NCBI GenBank assembly: GCA_050084985.1
Contig: JBITNC010000001.1
Location: forward strand, 50,778,001-50,842,000
DNA: 64,000 bases
From: Nageia nagi
Lineage: Eukaryota; Pinophyta
Direction: 5' to 3'
Below are positions 23,076 to 33,750 of the stretch, in pieces. Both the position numbers and the translations under genes were made by a program. The notes beneath the pieces are model-generated. The model saw only the letters and a program-made list of their open reading frames with translations. It searched no databases and was not told where the DNA came from. The first letter of the stretch is position 1; the number at the start of each line of letters is the position of its first letter.

Positions 23076-25484
23076 TATTTTCTTGGAGGTCCCCCTTCAA
23101 CATATTTGAAGGTCATTCCTCTCTTTTTTCCATCTACATTATTGAGGTAAAAAGAGCTTGAAGCTATAATTTCCCTCCTGCCTTGTCCATTATCAAATTT
23201 TGCTTTATTACTAGCCATTTTAGTTCCTTAATTATCAAGTTAAGTTTAGCAAAGTTTGATTAAAAGTAGATAATACATTGATGTTAAACTAACATGTTAG
23301 TTTAATCTACTATTATTGCTATGCATTATTTTAGTTTGTTAAGTTGCAATTTTTTAAGTAAAATTGCCTAATGTGTAGCAATAATATGCAAGTTTTGAGT
23401 AAATTTGCTTAAATTTAGCAATAATAAGATATTAGAGCTTAAAATTGCAAATTTCTACTTAGTGTAGAATTGGGTAAAAATTTTACAAATTTCTTTTACT
23501 ATATTCTTATTATTGCAAAAGTTTTACTATGCTAGTATGTTTGTAAAATTTTTACAATTTTTATTCAACTATATTTTTTACATTTTTATAAAATTGTATT
23601 TTTTATATAAAACTGGTTTATATATTTTTATAAATTTTTTTTTTACTATTTTTTATAGTTTTATTTTTAATTCTATTTTTTTAAAGTTTTTTATTTTTTT
23701 ATAACTTTTTTAATTTAAAAAAATGGGTTACGACCCACCCTATGGACTGCAGTCAGACCCTAAGGGGTGGCACACCCTATTGGCTATGGCCTTTCCCCAA
23801 AGGTTGGTGCACCTTATGGGGTACAACTAGCCCCCAAGGTGTGACATGCCCAGCAAAGTGCAATCAGCCCCCAAGGGGTGATGCATCCTATGGGTTGCGG
23901 CCAACCCCAAGGCGCGATGCACCCAATAGGGTACGATCAACCCCTCTATTTTTTTCAGTTTAAAAATAAAAAATAATAATAATATTAAAATATATATATA
24001 TATTTAAACTATATTTAAATAAAGTTTTTTATTATATATATATTATATATATATATATATAAGTTTAACCTTTTTTAAAAAGGGGATATCTTGTTGGATT
24101 TAAAAGAGTTTTTTAGAAAGGTGTATTTTTTTTAAAGTTTAGGCTACTTTTTTATAAGCATTTTTTTAGCCTAGTATTTCTTTATTTGCTAATTTTACCT
24201 TAAGTGCAAGTTATTTTAAGGAATTTGTTTCTAGCATGCATTTAAGACACAAAGTGGAAAATTAATTATGCATACATAGACTAATGTTAATTGCATGGAT
24301 TAATATTGATTAATCATGCATAGATTAATGTTAATTGAATAGATTAATTATGTATGCATGAATTAATGTTATTTTATCTTAATGCATGTTTATTGCACAC
24401 ATGTGGTTGGATAATTTTTTCTTGCATTATTTTTTTGTTCTGATACATATTGCTAAATGAATAAAAATTTTAATGCATGGTTTATTATTTTTACCTTATA
24501 CATGTGGTTGATAAAAGTTTACCTAAATACTTGCTTATGAATATTATGTTAAAATGCAAATAAGGAATTTTTATTTAAGTCCATTTTTTTAAGTAACAAG
24601 GGGGAGAATTCCTTAATTTGCATAATGAACCTTTTGTATAGAGATCCATTAGGGTTTGTAACAAAACCCATTGGACTCTTAGGATCATTTTTGATTACTT
24701 AAAATTAATGAACCTTTGTAAAGAGATCCATTAAGAGTTGTATCAAAACCCATTTGACTCTTTGGTTTATACTTATGGATGATGTGGGATGTAGTTTCAT
24801 TTTCAAACACTTTATTTATTGTACACTTTTACTTTATATGCAAAGTATGCAAATATTAAAAATTATTTCCCTTAAAATAAATAATCCACATATTTTTTTT
24901 GCAACATAACTTGTTTAGGGAGCCATGAGGTGAGGATAAGGTGAATTGGAGCCTTTTAATCTAATGATCCAAAGTGGTAAAAAGTCTCTACATCTTAATT
25001 GCCCCTAAGTCCTCTATTGGTTTGGATTTAGCTTCATATAGGTGGGAAAGCATGTGTGTAGTGATACCACATGTCCTCTTATCCATTCAAGGATTATCTT
25101 GATAACCTAAGAGGAAAATTGAAAACTTAAACAATATAATTAATTTGATCGATCCAACATATGTCACAAGCTTAGAAAATAGCTAGTACTTCTCCTTATG
25201 AGAGTATATCGGTAACCAAAGGGAAATGGTTGAGCATTGGTAGGACCTAGGCTCCTTGCGAGTATCCGGGTGAAGGCCTAATTTTAGATAAAAAATAAGC
25301 CTCAACTTTTGTCCTATCTTTAGTTATACTTGATGACGAAGATGTTGGATGTATGATTTTAATTCTTGTTTACGATTAAGCATTTTATTTGTTGATTAGT
25401 TCAAAAATGTATTTGTATAATTAATATTTTTAAATTTAACATGTATGCTTATATTATTTATCTCTTTTATCTTATTTTGTAGCA
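23076..25484 (+). other. Copia B leader
   Basis: The leader is unusually long and AT-rich, with long T and TA runs (23570-23720, 23985-24062). It encloses a sharply bounded GC-rich tandem array (23724-23945). A duplicated block near 24620 and 24700 shares GAACCTTTGTA.AGAGATCCATTA. No gene was supported. Confidence 0.6.
23724..23945 (+). repeat. GC-rich 36-37 bp tandem repeat, six diverged units
   Basis: Units can be aligned on CACCCTAT-like cores at 23736, 23773, 23810, about 23847, 23884 and 23920. Each contains a GGGG/CCCC-rich half and a variable middle; the last two hold several CpGs. The array is an island in very AT-rich flanks. An open frame (23742-23963) exists but is explained by the GC content and the unit length. 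Confidence 0.75.
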
Positions 25485-26330
25485 ATGGGAGACTCTTTTA
25501 CTCCTAGGCATATCTTGGATGGTTCCAAATATGGTATTTGGGAACCTAAGATGAAAGCAAAACTTCAAGCATAGAAACTTAATATGATTGTCTATAAAAT
25601 CTAATTTGCTCTATCAGAGAAGAAGAAACTTGAAGCTTATAATAATAAGAATGATTTGGCAACTTTTATGATCTTTCATATAGTTTCAGATGAGATCCTC
25701 CTCATGATATCTTCTTCAAACATTGCAAAGGAAGCTTAGGATAAACTAAAGAGTATCTACCTTGGCACTAAATTTTCTAGGAGGTTCACCATTCTTTAGA
25801 AGTTGCTACAATATCATCAAGAGAAAAATGTAAGTGTGGCTATATATTTGAATAAGGTTGTTAATTTTAGGGCCTAGCTTATAGGGTGTGGTTGTAATTG
25901 GATCAATGATAAGTTTCTGATTTACATCATCCTTCATATCTTCTTTGCTAAATTTAATCACTTTGTGACTATTATTGAAACTAGATTTGATGATGAAAAG
26001 GAAGTGTTCTCCTTGAAAAATATGTTTATAATTCTCTTGAAGCATGAAGAAACACTTAACAATAAAGTGTTGATCACCACTCCTAAGGAGCCATTTGTGG
26101 CACTTGGTCCAATGAAGCCTCATTTCAAAAAGAAGAACCATAACCAAAAGAAGGGTTCTTATGCTCCTAAGAAGAACTTCAATAAAGGTGGAAATAAGAA
26201 GAATTATAATCATGATAAGTCAAATTTGATGGAAATTGTAATTTCTATAACATCTATTGTCATATGGAAGCTGATTTCTTTAGGAAAAAGAAAGGGCAAA
26301 GTGAAAAAGGATCTAAAACACTAAAAAAAT
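25485..26330 (+). pseudogene. Copia B gag
   Basis: The ATG at 25485 starts MGDSFTPRHILDGSKYGIW, a copia gag N-terminus; the start is chosen because the frame is recognisable from this codon. The 25965-26220 part is open (TIIETRFDDEKEVFSLKNMF) and becomes Lys/Asn-rich. A one-base frameshift just before 26222 moves the zinc knuckle to frame 2, where C-N-F-Y...H-M-E-A-D-F (26237-26278) keeps only part of the CCHC ligands. Stops at TAG/TAA interrupt the first 500 bases. The product would be the capsid protein. Confidence 0.8.
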
Positions 26331-29300
26331 CTAATAATAAGAATAAGAAGAAAATTTTTGCTTATGTTATTACCTTTTACTCCAAGTATCACATTTTTTC
26401 AAATGATTGGATTACTGATTTTGGATGCACTAATCATATGTGTTTTGAAAAGGATAAATTTGAAAACTTTCATCATAAGTATAGAAAAGATGTAGTTGTG
26501 ATAGGTGATAATTTAATCCTTGATGTTCAAGGTATTAGGAGTGTGTTAATACAAGAAAATATTCTTAATAATGTGCTTTATATGCCTAAAAATCACTATA
26601 AATATTTTTTTATAATTCAAGTTGCAAGAAAAGGTTACTCATTTAAGTTTAACTCACACTCTTGGCATATGAAAAAGGGGCTAGCCACTTTGGTGAAAGG
26701 TTCAATGAAAGGACCTTTACATTATGGATCAATCTCCAACAAAATGTGCCTTGTAACTAATGTTTTTTCTAGAAGCTATGTTTTGCATCATTGAGTAGGC
26801 CACCTAAACCATAAGAACATTCAATTTATGAAAGATCATGAACTTGTGAAAGGTTTTCTTACAATATCACCTACAATTGGTCTTTGTGAGAAGTGCATTC
26901 TAGGTAAAATGAATTGATAAAAGTTTTCAAAAGAAAAGGCAACAAGAGGAACTCAACCTCTTCATGTTATGCATACAAATTTAATGGATCCATTTCCAAC
27001 TAAGTTGCTCATGAGAGCATCTTATGTTTTGAATTTTATTGATGAATTTAGTAGGATGACATTTGGTTATCTTTTAGAGCATAAGAATCAAACCTTTGAT
27101 AAGTTCAAATATTTCAAAGCCTTGATATAAAATCAATCTAGATTCAAAATCAATATGTTGAGATCTAATGATGGGGATGAGTATAATAGCAATGAATTAA
27201 ATTATTTTTTTACAAAGTATGGAATCAAAAGGTAATTTACTATCCCTTACACTCCTCAACAAAATGATGTAATCAAAAGGAAGAATTAAACCATTCAAGA
27301 AATGGAAAGATGTATGTTGAGAGATCTTCTTATATTCTTATGAGGTAAAGTTGTAAATACTACAATCTATATCTTAAATAGGTATCCCATGAAAGCAGTT
27401 GAAGACAAAACTCTATATGAGACATGGAAAGGAAAGAAACTTAACATCTCTCACTTTAAGGTCTTTGGTTGTGATACCTTTGTCTTTGTTGTTCCTGAGA
27501 AAAGGAAGAAGTTGGATAAGAGATCCAAAAAGTGTATCTTGGTGATCTATGACAATTAGCATAGAGGCTATAAGCTATACCACCCTCAATCAAAAACATT
27601 CTTTGTGTTAAGAGATGTTAAGTTCAATAAGCTTCCTAAAGAGTCTACTTCTTATGAGAACCTTGATGAGGGTTATGATTCATTTGTTGCACCTAACTAG
27701 TTGGATGTCAGTGTAGATATGTCATTTAAAGAACAAAAATCTGCAATACAAAAGATAATAAGGAGTATGACCATTAATAAATTCTTATTTTTTAAAATTT
27801 ATAGCAAGAATGAGCCCTCATCCTACAAAGAAGCTTCAACACATGAGTGTTGGGTGAATGCAATGAATGTGGAGTATGAGGCTCTAATTAAGAATCAAAC
27901 TTGAGATTTGATTCCTTATCCCAATGAAAAAAATGTGATTGGTAAAATATGGATTTATAAGGTCAAATATAATTCAATTTAAGAGATTGAAAAATACAAA
28001 GCAAGGTTAGTAGCTAAGGATTTTGTTATAAAATATAGAGTTGATTATGAGAAAACCTTTGCTCTAGTGACAAAAATGCCTACTATTAGGGTAATCCTTA
28101 TTGTTTTAGCATCTTAGGGATGGAATGTTTTTCAAATTGATGTCAAGAGTGATTTTCTCAATGGTGACTTAGATTTATAAATCTACATGAGCCAACCAAA
28201 AGGGTTTGTTGTGGAAGGTAAAGAATCACTTGTTTGCAAGTTTAAAAGTCCTTGTATGGACTTAAACAAGCACCTAGGGCCTAGTAAAAAATGATTTTAG
28301 GATACTTTGAGGATATTGGGTTTGATAAATGCTTCTTTGAATTATATATTTATGTTCTCAACCAAATGCAATACTAAATCTTGATTCTTCTCTATGTGGA
28401 TGTTCTATTGATTGTAGGGAATAATATAGTCCTCATACAAGATTGCATTTCCAAACTTAAGGTAACTTTTGAAATGATAGACCTTGATTTATTGCACTAA
28501 TACCTTGGTATTCAAGTGTACCAATACAAATATTGTACTTGTCTTAGTCAATACAAGTATATCTCAAATATCTTGCAATAGTTTAGAATGGAGGAATGCA
28601 AATTTGCTGCAATCTTAATCTCTCTTGGAATCACTTTGTCTCTTAGTTTCAACTCTCAATTGGAAAATGCTATGGCTTATAGGAAAATTATTGGTAGTTT
28701 TATTTATTTAACTATATCTAGGAAAAATAATTTTTTTATCATCAATTTTATGGTTTTCTTTAAGCAAAAGTTATATGTTGAGCACCTTAATGCTATTAAG
28801 GAAATTTTAAGGTATGTTGCAAGCACTAAGGATCTTGATCTCAAGTATGATAAGTTACCATTATTTTTTCTCTCAAGATTCTTTAATTATAATAATAAAA
28901 GAGATAGAGATGAAAAAATTAACCTTTACTTATGTGTTTAGCATTGGTTTAGGTGCTATATCCTAGGCATCCAAGAAGCAACCTACTACTGCTCTCTCCA
29001 CCACTAAGGTTGAATATCATGCAATGTCAGTTGTAGCCCAAAAAGCTATTTGGTTGAGATATATTCTAAAGAAACTAGATATGAGAAAGTTTATCCATCT
29101 TAAATTTTTTTAGATAATTAATCAATTATTTATTTGGCAAAGAATCATGTTTTTCATTAGAGAACAAAGCATGTAGAAATCCAAACCCACTTCATTAGAG
29201 AGAAGGTTTTGGATGGTCTTCTCTTGTAGTATTATCCATCAATCCTAAACTCTATTGATTTATTCACCAAGCCCCTTTCTGAAGCTCAATTTTGTAAGCT

Positions 29301-29345
29301 TAGAGAGTCTATTGGGTTGGTGAAGTTTCCCTCAAAAAGGGAGTA
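26264..29345 (+). pseudogene. Copia B pol: protease, integrase, reverse transcriptase, RNase H
   Basis: Order is copia-type. Protease at 26408-26430 reads WITDFGCTNHM, with DFG in place of the usual DSG. The GAG-pre-integrase region (about 26780-26910) has VGHLNHKN and CEKC. The integrase core has MHTNLMDPFP (first Asp to Asn, about 26970), SNDGDEY (27165) and QQNDVIKRKN (Glu to Lys, about 27270). Reverse transcriptase starts near 27840 (WVNAMNVEYEALIKNQT), has FQIDVKSDFLNGDL near 28130, and YVDV instead of YVDD at 28393-28404. RNase H follows (28940-29120, TTALSTTKVEYHAMS) and the C-terminus ends at 29345. There are more than a dozen stops and several frameshifts. The product in an active relative would process, copy and integrate the element. 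Confidence 0.85.
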
Positions 29346-30363
29346 ATTGTTGAACTCTTGTTGAATCCATTGTAATTTCTTCTTTATTAATAAAGTTTTT
29401 GAGCTTTTTATGGTCTGTATACTTTGTTTATACATTCCTGTTTTTGGTGACTATTACTATGGGATTGGTATATTAGTGATGACTTATAGTGTACCACAAA
29501 TTCAAACATATTATATTAGGAAAAAAGTTTTTGATGGAACAATTGCAGCTCTATTCATCTTACTTTGACTCTTTTGATTTAGTCACTAGTTGCTTTCAAA
29601 ATTTTGTTGTGCACTCCTTGAAAGTTTTTATGGTTGTGAAGTTGTCCTCAAGGGGGAATAAAGTTTGAATTTATATGTTTAATTCATATCTATGATGACA
29701 AATTTATCCATAGGAGGCTAATTTTGTTGTATAGTGTTGATCTAAATGTACACCTTTATGGTTAGCTCTGTGTGAGGAACTCATGGTACATTTTGCTTTG
29801 TTATTACTATGTGAGGAATTAGTATATGTTTGTTAGCACTATTTGGTTATATATATGTGAGTAATTCATATGCATATATGATTATTTTATTTTTTATCAA
29901 CATATACTTCTAATATACAACATATCACTATAAGTATTGCCTTGGCATCTTTGTGATGATTTATAGTGCATCATTGATTAGTTTATGGATTTAATTACTT
30001 AGTTTATTTATCTTATGATTGATATAAATGTTATATGATGTATTTAAGTGATTTTGTTTATGATATTATTGTAGCTTGCATGTTTCATCTTAAAAATGTA
30101 GGTTACTTACTTTGGGTGGGCAGGTTCATGGAGGCTCACATGTCAACTCAATATTGATCGACTACACTTACAGTGAAACTAGTTGTGGTTAATGATTATA
30201 TTGTAAACCATTTTGTAAAATGTTATTGTAGTGAGTCTAAAACTAAGATCTTACTTTTTTCAATGATGTTAAAGTTCTTATCTCCACTTGTATCTATTTC
30301 AAGGAGAACTCTCTCTTACTCTATCTTTCTTCTTCTCTCTACACTCTATCCCAATATTACATT
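29346..30363 (+). other. Copia B 3' untranslated internal region
   Basis: About 1 kb of T-rich sequence lies between the pol stop and the polypurine tract. A short open frame near the end (30173-30415) runs into the LTR and has no family resemblance. Confidence 0.55.
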
Positions 30364-30372
30364 AAGGGGAAG
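30364..30372 (+). other. Polypurine tract of copia B
   Basis: AAGGGGAAG touches the 3' LTR start (TGTCAGAATTTG). Confidence 0.8.
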
Positions 30373-30830
30373 TGTCAGAATTTGTAATGTAATATTGTGT
30401 AATATTTATCCTTAATGTAAGTTCACTTAATACTTAAAGTATCATTAGATACCTTAAAGTATTAAGGGAATAAATATAGGAGAAGGATTAAAAATAGGTA
30501 TGAGATTAAAAATAGGAAAAGGATTAAATATAGAGTGGGTTTGTTCTTATAAAAAGAGGAGAACCTTTCTCTCTCAGTTTACATAATTGTTATGCAAGCT
30601 TTGATATAGGTTTAGAGTTTGAGAGAGAGAGGATATAGTTTGTAAGAGAGGTCATTAAGAATAATAAGATCTTAGTTAGTGAGCATACTCCTAAGAAGGG
30701 AGGAACCACTTTATATCTTGTGTTATTTATGAGATTGGCTTGAGTTATTGTGTTATAGTGTTGGTGTTGAACATGCCTTCTTGAGATCTTGGTAGATTAG
30801 AAGTTAATTCAAAAAAAGGTAATTTTTTCA
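30373..30830 (+). repeat. Copia B 3' LTR
   Basis: It matches 22604-23063 throughout and ends TTTTTTCA. It keeps TG and CA ends. Confidence 0.88.
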
Positions 30831-30835
30831 CTTTG

Positions 30836-31000
30836 GACTAATTGAAATGGAGGATTGGATATTCTATGTGGATGTAACCCAAATTAGGTGAATCACAATA
30901 CATACTTGCATCTTCTCTTATTGATATTATTTACTTAATTCTTCTTATGGTTTGAGTAAACTAATTACTTATCTTTATTTTTATATATTGAATCCTAACA
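30836..31000 (+). repeat. Family A LTR 2, second part
   Basis: It continues the LTR cut at 22603, after the 5-bp duplicated target CTTTG (30831-30835). It ends TTGAATCCTAACA, two bases before a primer-site-like sequence, and aligns with the ends of LTRs 1 and 3. Confidence 0.82.
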
Positions 31001-31002
31001 AG

Positions 31003-31012
31003 CGGTATCAAA
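31003..31012 (+). other. Primer binding site, family A copy 2
   Basis: CGGTATCAAA lies two bases after LTR 2, a TGGTATCA site with its first base changed. Its presence downstream of the middle LTR shows that this LTR also serves as a 5' LTR. Confidence 0.7.
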
Positions 31013-31055
31013 GATTTAGGTTTTAAAGGGAAGGATTTCTAATCAAGTGGGAGAA

Positions 31056-33004
31056 ATGGTGGAAGAAGAGAAGTTTTGAGTGGAGAAGTTTAATGTTAAG
31101 AATGTTAGGTTTTAGAATATGCATATGGAGGGCTAATTGTACCAAAAGGACCTTTATTTACACCTTGGGGAAAATGAAAAGAGCAAACACATGGACATGG
31201 ATGATGTAGATTAGGAGCTCTTGGATAGAAAGGATTTGGGTTTATAACGAGGTTGTATATAGAAAAAATGGTAGACTTAAACATCTTAAAGGAAAAGACT
31301 ATGAAGGGTGTCATAGAAAATAAGTATGATAAATCCTTGAAATCAAATAAGGTATTTTTCATGAAAAGGTTGTTAAATATGCAAATGAGTGAAGGAGGAT
31401 CCATTTGGACCACTTGAATAAGTTTAATATTATAAATAACCAATTGAATTCAATAGATTTAGAGTTTAATGATGAGATAAGGTTCTTGCTAATATTTTGT
31501 TTATTACCTAATAACTAGAGTATCTTGGTGATGGTGGCTAGTAATTATGCTTCATGTTCTAACAAGCTAATGTTTGATTATATGTTGGGCATCCTTATGA
31601 GTGAGGATATGCAGAGAAAAATAATGTAGGAACCATCTAGGAATTTTGCACTACTTGTTGAGAGGAAGGGAAGATAGAGGGAAATAGGTGGATATCAAAC
31701 TCAAGGGAACCAAGAAGGTAACTCCAAGGGAAAAGGTATAGAGTGTTGATATTGTGGGAAGAAGGGAATACCAAGTGAGATTATTTGGCTAGGGAGCAAG
31801 ATGAAAAGGAAAGCAATATTAATGAAATTAATAATCATGAAGCCAACATGGTTAGTGACTTTATTGAGGATGCTTTAATATTAAATTTAGATATGCATAA
31901 TGATTATTAAGTTGTAGAGTTAGGTGCTTCTTTTCATGATACTTCCCATAAGGGTTATTTTTTATTGAGTATGTTTAAGGGGATTTTGGATAGGTTAAGT
32001 TGGGTAATGATTAGCCATGGAAGATTGTTGGTATGGGGAAGATAAGGAAGATAAGGATCAAACTACCTAATGGAAATTAATGGGTGCTTAATGAGGTGAG
32101 ACACATCCCTAATTTAAAATAGAATCTCATTTCAACAAGCAAACTTGATGGTGAAAGATATATGGTTTCATTCAAAAATAAGACTTGGAAAGTGTCTAAG
32201 GGGTCTATAGTTATTGTTATAGGTAATATGATATGTAAACTATATTTACATACTAATACTTATGATGATGTTGTGGACTTAGTCTCAGTAGGTGGGAATG
32301 CAAACAAGGGAAATCACAAATTTGAAGATAAAAAGGGAAGTGATATTTGTTGAAAATAAAAAGATTTTAAGTGGTGTTTCTAAGGATGTAAGAAGAATAT
32401 GTACATACCAAATGTGCAAGGAGATATTGAACATTAGGAAAAGCAAACTCCACTAAGGGAGATTAAAATATGTGTATGAGTAGGCCAAGATTTCCATGTA
32501 GTTTCTTGTATTTTATATGCTAATGGTGGTGAGAGTTTTATGTAAGATAAATCCAAGAAGGAGTGGGAGATTTTTGGAGTGGAAAAGAAGGTAAAACCCT
32601 TGATGCAAGACCAAGGGTATTTGGTGAAGCTACCTACAAGTATGAAAGGTTTGTATGGTATTTATGTATGTAATATGGAAATAAAGGAAAAAGGATTATA
32701 TAAGGATAGGCTTGAAATTAAAGTGTTTGCATAAGGTGTTGGTATGACCCATGGGGTGGGAGGTGTGGGCTGATTGAGGTTCATGTAAAATCAAGGTAAA
32801 AGTTTAACAAGAGGTATGAATTGGTTAAGGTTCATGGTGAGTTTATTTGTAGGGATTGGTGAAATTGCAAAGGTGGTTGCAAATGAGGAAGTTGTGGTTC
32901 TCCCAATTTTGGTTGATCTTAAGCTCCTCAATATGAGGATATCCAAATCTAAGGTTGTAAAGTATTGCAAGAATCACTCTCAAAATGGGAGATTATTTAG
33001 TTAA
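31056..33004 (+). pseudogene. Family A copy 2 gag, protease-like region and C-terminal tail
   Basis: From the ATG at 31056 the order repeats copy 1: gag text (LYQKDLYLHLGENEKSKHMD near 31140), a worn zinc knuckle near 31745, a protease region near 31920 where DSGA is ELGA, and then MVSFKNKTWKVSKGSIV at 32162. As in copy 1 there is no integrase or reverse transcriptase; the frame continues into the same unrecognised tail (QGYLVKLPTSMKGLYGIYV, EIKEKGLY, GMTHGVGG). It ends with an open 62-codon stretch (32816-33004, including VVVLPILVDLKLLNMRI). Stops are scattered. Copy 2 preserves the final 60 codons better than copy 1. Confidence 0.72.
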
Positions 33005-33750
33005 CTTAAGGTTTTATGTTATTTACTTTCTAATCCACATGCACAGGGTCAATTTATAGGGCCAATCATCCAATAGGTGGTTGATCAACATAATTGTTTA
33101 AGCGATCAGGACCTGGTCATAGTCATTCAACTAATCATGTTGTAGGTTAAACTAGCATAAAATGCACTCCATATTGTATTCATACCTAAGGTGGAAAATC
33201 CTAATACCAAATTAGTCTAATGGTGGTCAATTATATTTCCAAAGACACAAAAGTCTAATTTTGGGCTTAGAAACTTACTCTTTATTTATTCTAAGTTTAG
33301 GAATTAATGTTTCTATTAATAGCAAATTTATTATATGTTTTGTTTAGTTAGGAATAAATTTAATATTATATGGAATTCTATAAATTCTATGATCTTATGT
33401 AATTAGAGTTAATTTAGTTAAAGGTGGAATGTTGATGCATCCTTGAGAGAGTAGATTTTGTATATGTGTAAGAAATAGGAGAGGAGGTAATTCCTTGAAG
33501 AGAGATTGTTATAGTGAAGATTAATTATGTAACCAAAGATAAAGGTGCAATGGTTTGGTTGTTTTTTGTATCTCTTAGTGGATTTGGATCAATTGGAATA
33601 AAGGACTAGATATTCTCTATAGACATAACCCACATTGTGAACCATTTTACATGCTTGTATCTTCTCTTTTTGATCTTGTTTGCTTAATTCTTCTTATACT
33701 TTTGAGTAAAGTAATTGGTCAATTTTTTTTTTATATATTGAATCTTAAAA
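32994..33750 (+). repeat. Family A LTR 3 (3' LTR), 5' edge worn
   Basis: A purine tract (CAAAATGGGAGAT) precedes it, but the first roughly 20 bases of the LTR seen in LTR 2 are missing; it begins TATTTAG. The rest matches LTRs 1 and 2, with blocks such as GGGCCAATCATCCAA and GAATGTTGATGCATCCTTGA. It ends near 33750 (TTGAATCTTAAAA). Confidence 0.75.

Larger units (their letters stand above)
22604..30830 (+). mobile_element. Ty1/copia retrotransposon B, full length, 8.2 kb
   Basis: LTRs of 460 and 458 bp, a Met-tRNA-type primer site, a 2.4 kb leader with a GC-rich tandem array, gag, then protease-integrase-reverse transcriptase-RNase H in copia order, a 1 kb 3' non-coding part and a polypurine tract (AAGGGGAAG, 30364-30372). 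It sits inside LTR 2 of family A with a near-identical 5-bp duplication. Over the first 200 bases the two LTRs agree at roughly 93% by eye, so it is not recent. Every catalytic centre that could be read is altered. Confidence 0.9.
1916..33750 (+). mobile_element. Copia family A composite: LTR-internal-LTR-internal-LTR, split by two later insertions
   Basis: Three LTR copies (1916-2688; 22008-22603 plus 30836-31000; 32994-33750) alternate with two internal regions (2689-3852 plus 21214-22007; 31001-33003). The first two LTRs are each followed by a primer-site-like TGGTATC/CGGTATC, and the second and third are preceded by a purine tract. Without the gypsy insert (3853-21208) and the copia insert (22604-30830) the structure is about 6.25 kb. 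Gag is TNT1-94-like, but integrase and reverse transcriptase are missing from both internal regions. Such tandem units sharing a middle LTR normally arise by unequal recombination between LTRs. Possible target duplication at the ends (AGTAT/ATCAT) is weak. Confidence 0.8.

Noticed and set aside
23742-23963. Open frame across the GC-rich tandem array of copia B, encoding Pro/Gly/Arg-rich repeats
   Set aside because: The frame is open because the array is GC-rich with a unit close to a multiple of three; units differ in length and the encoded text is not conserved between units.
23985-24062. TA-rich run that could be read as a replication origin or matrix attachment site
   Set aside because: It is a simple AT repeat inside a transposon leader; nothing else supports such a role.
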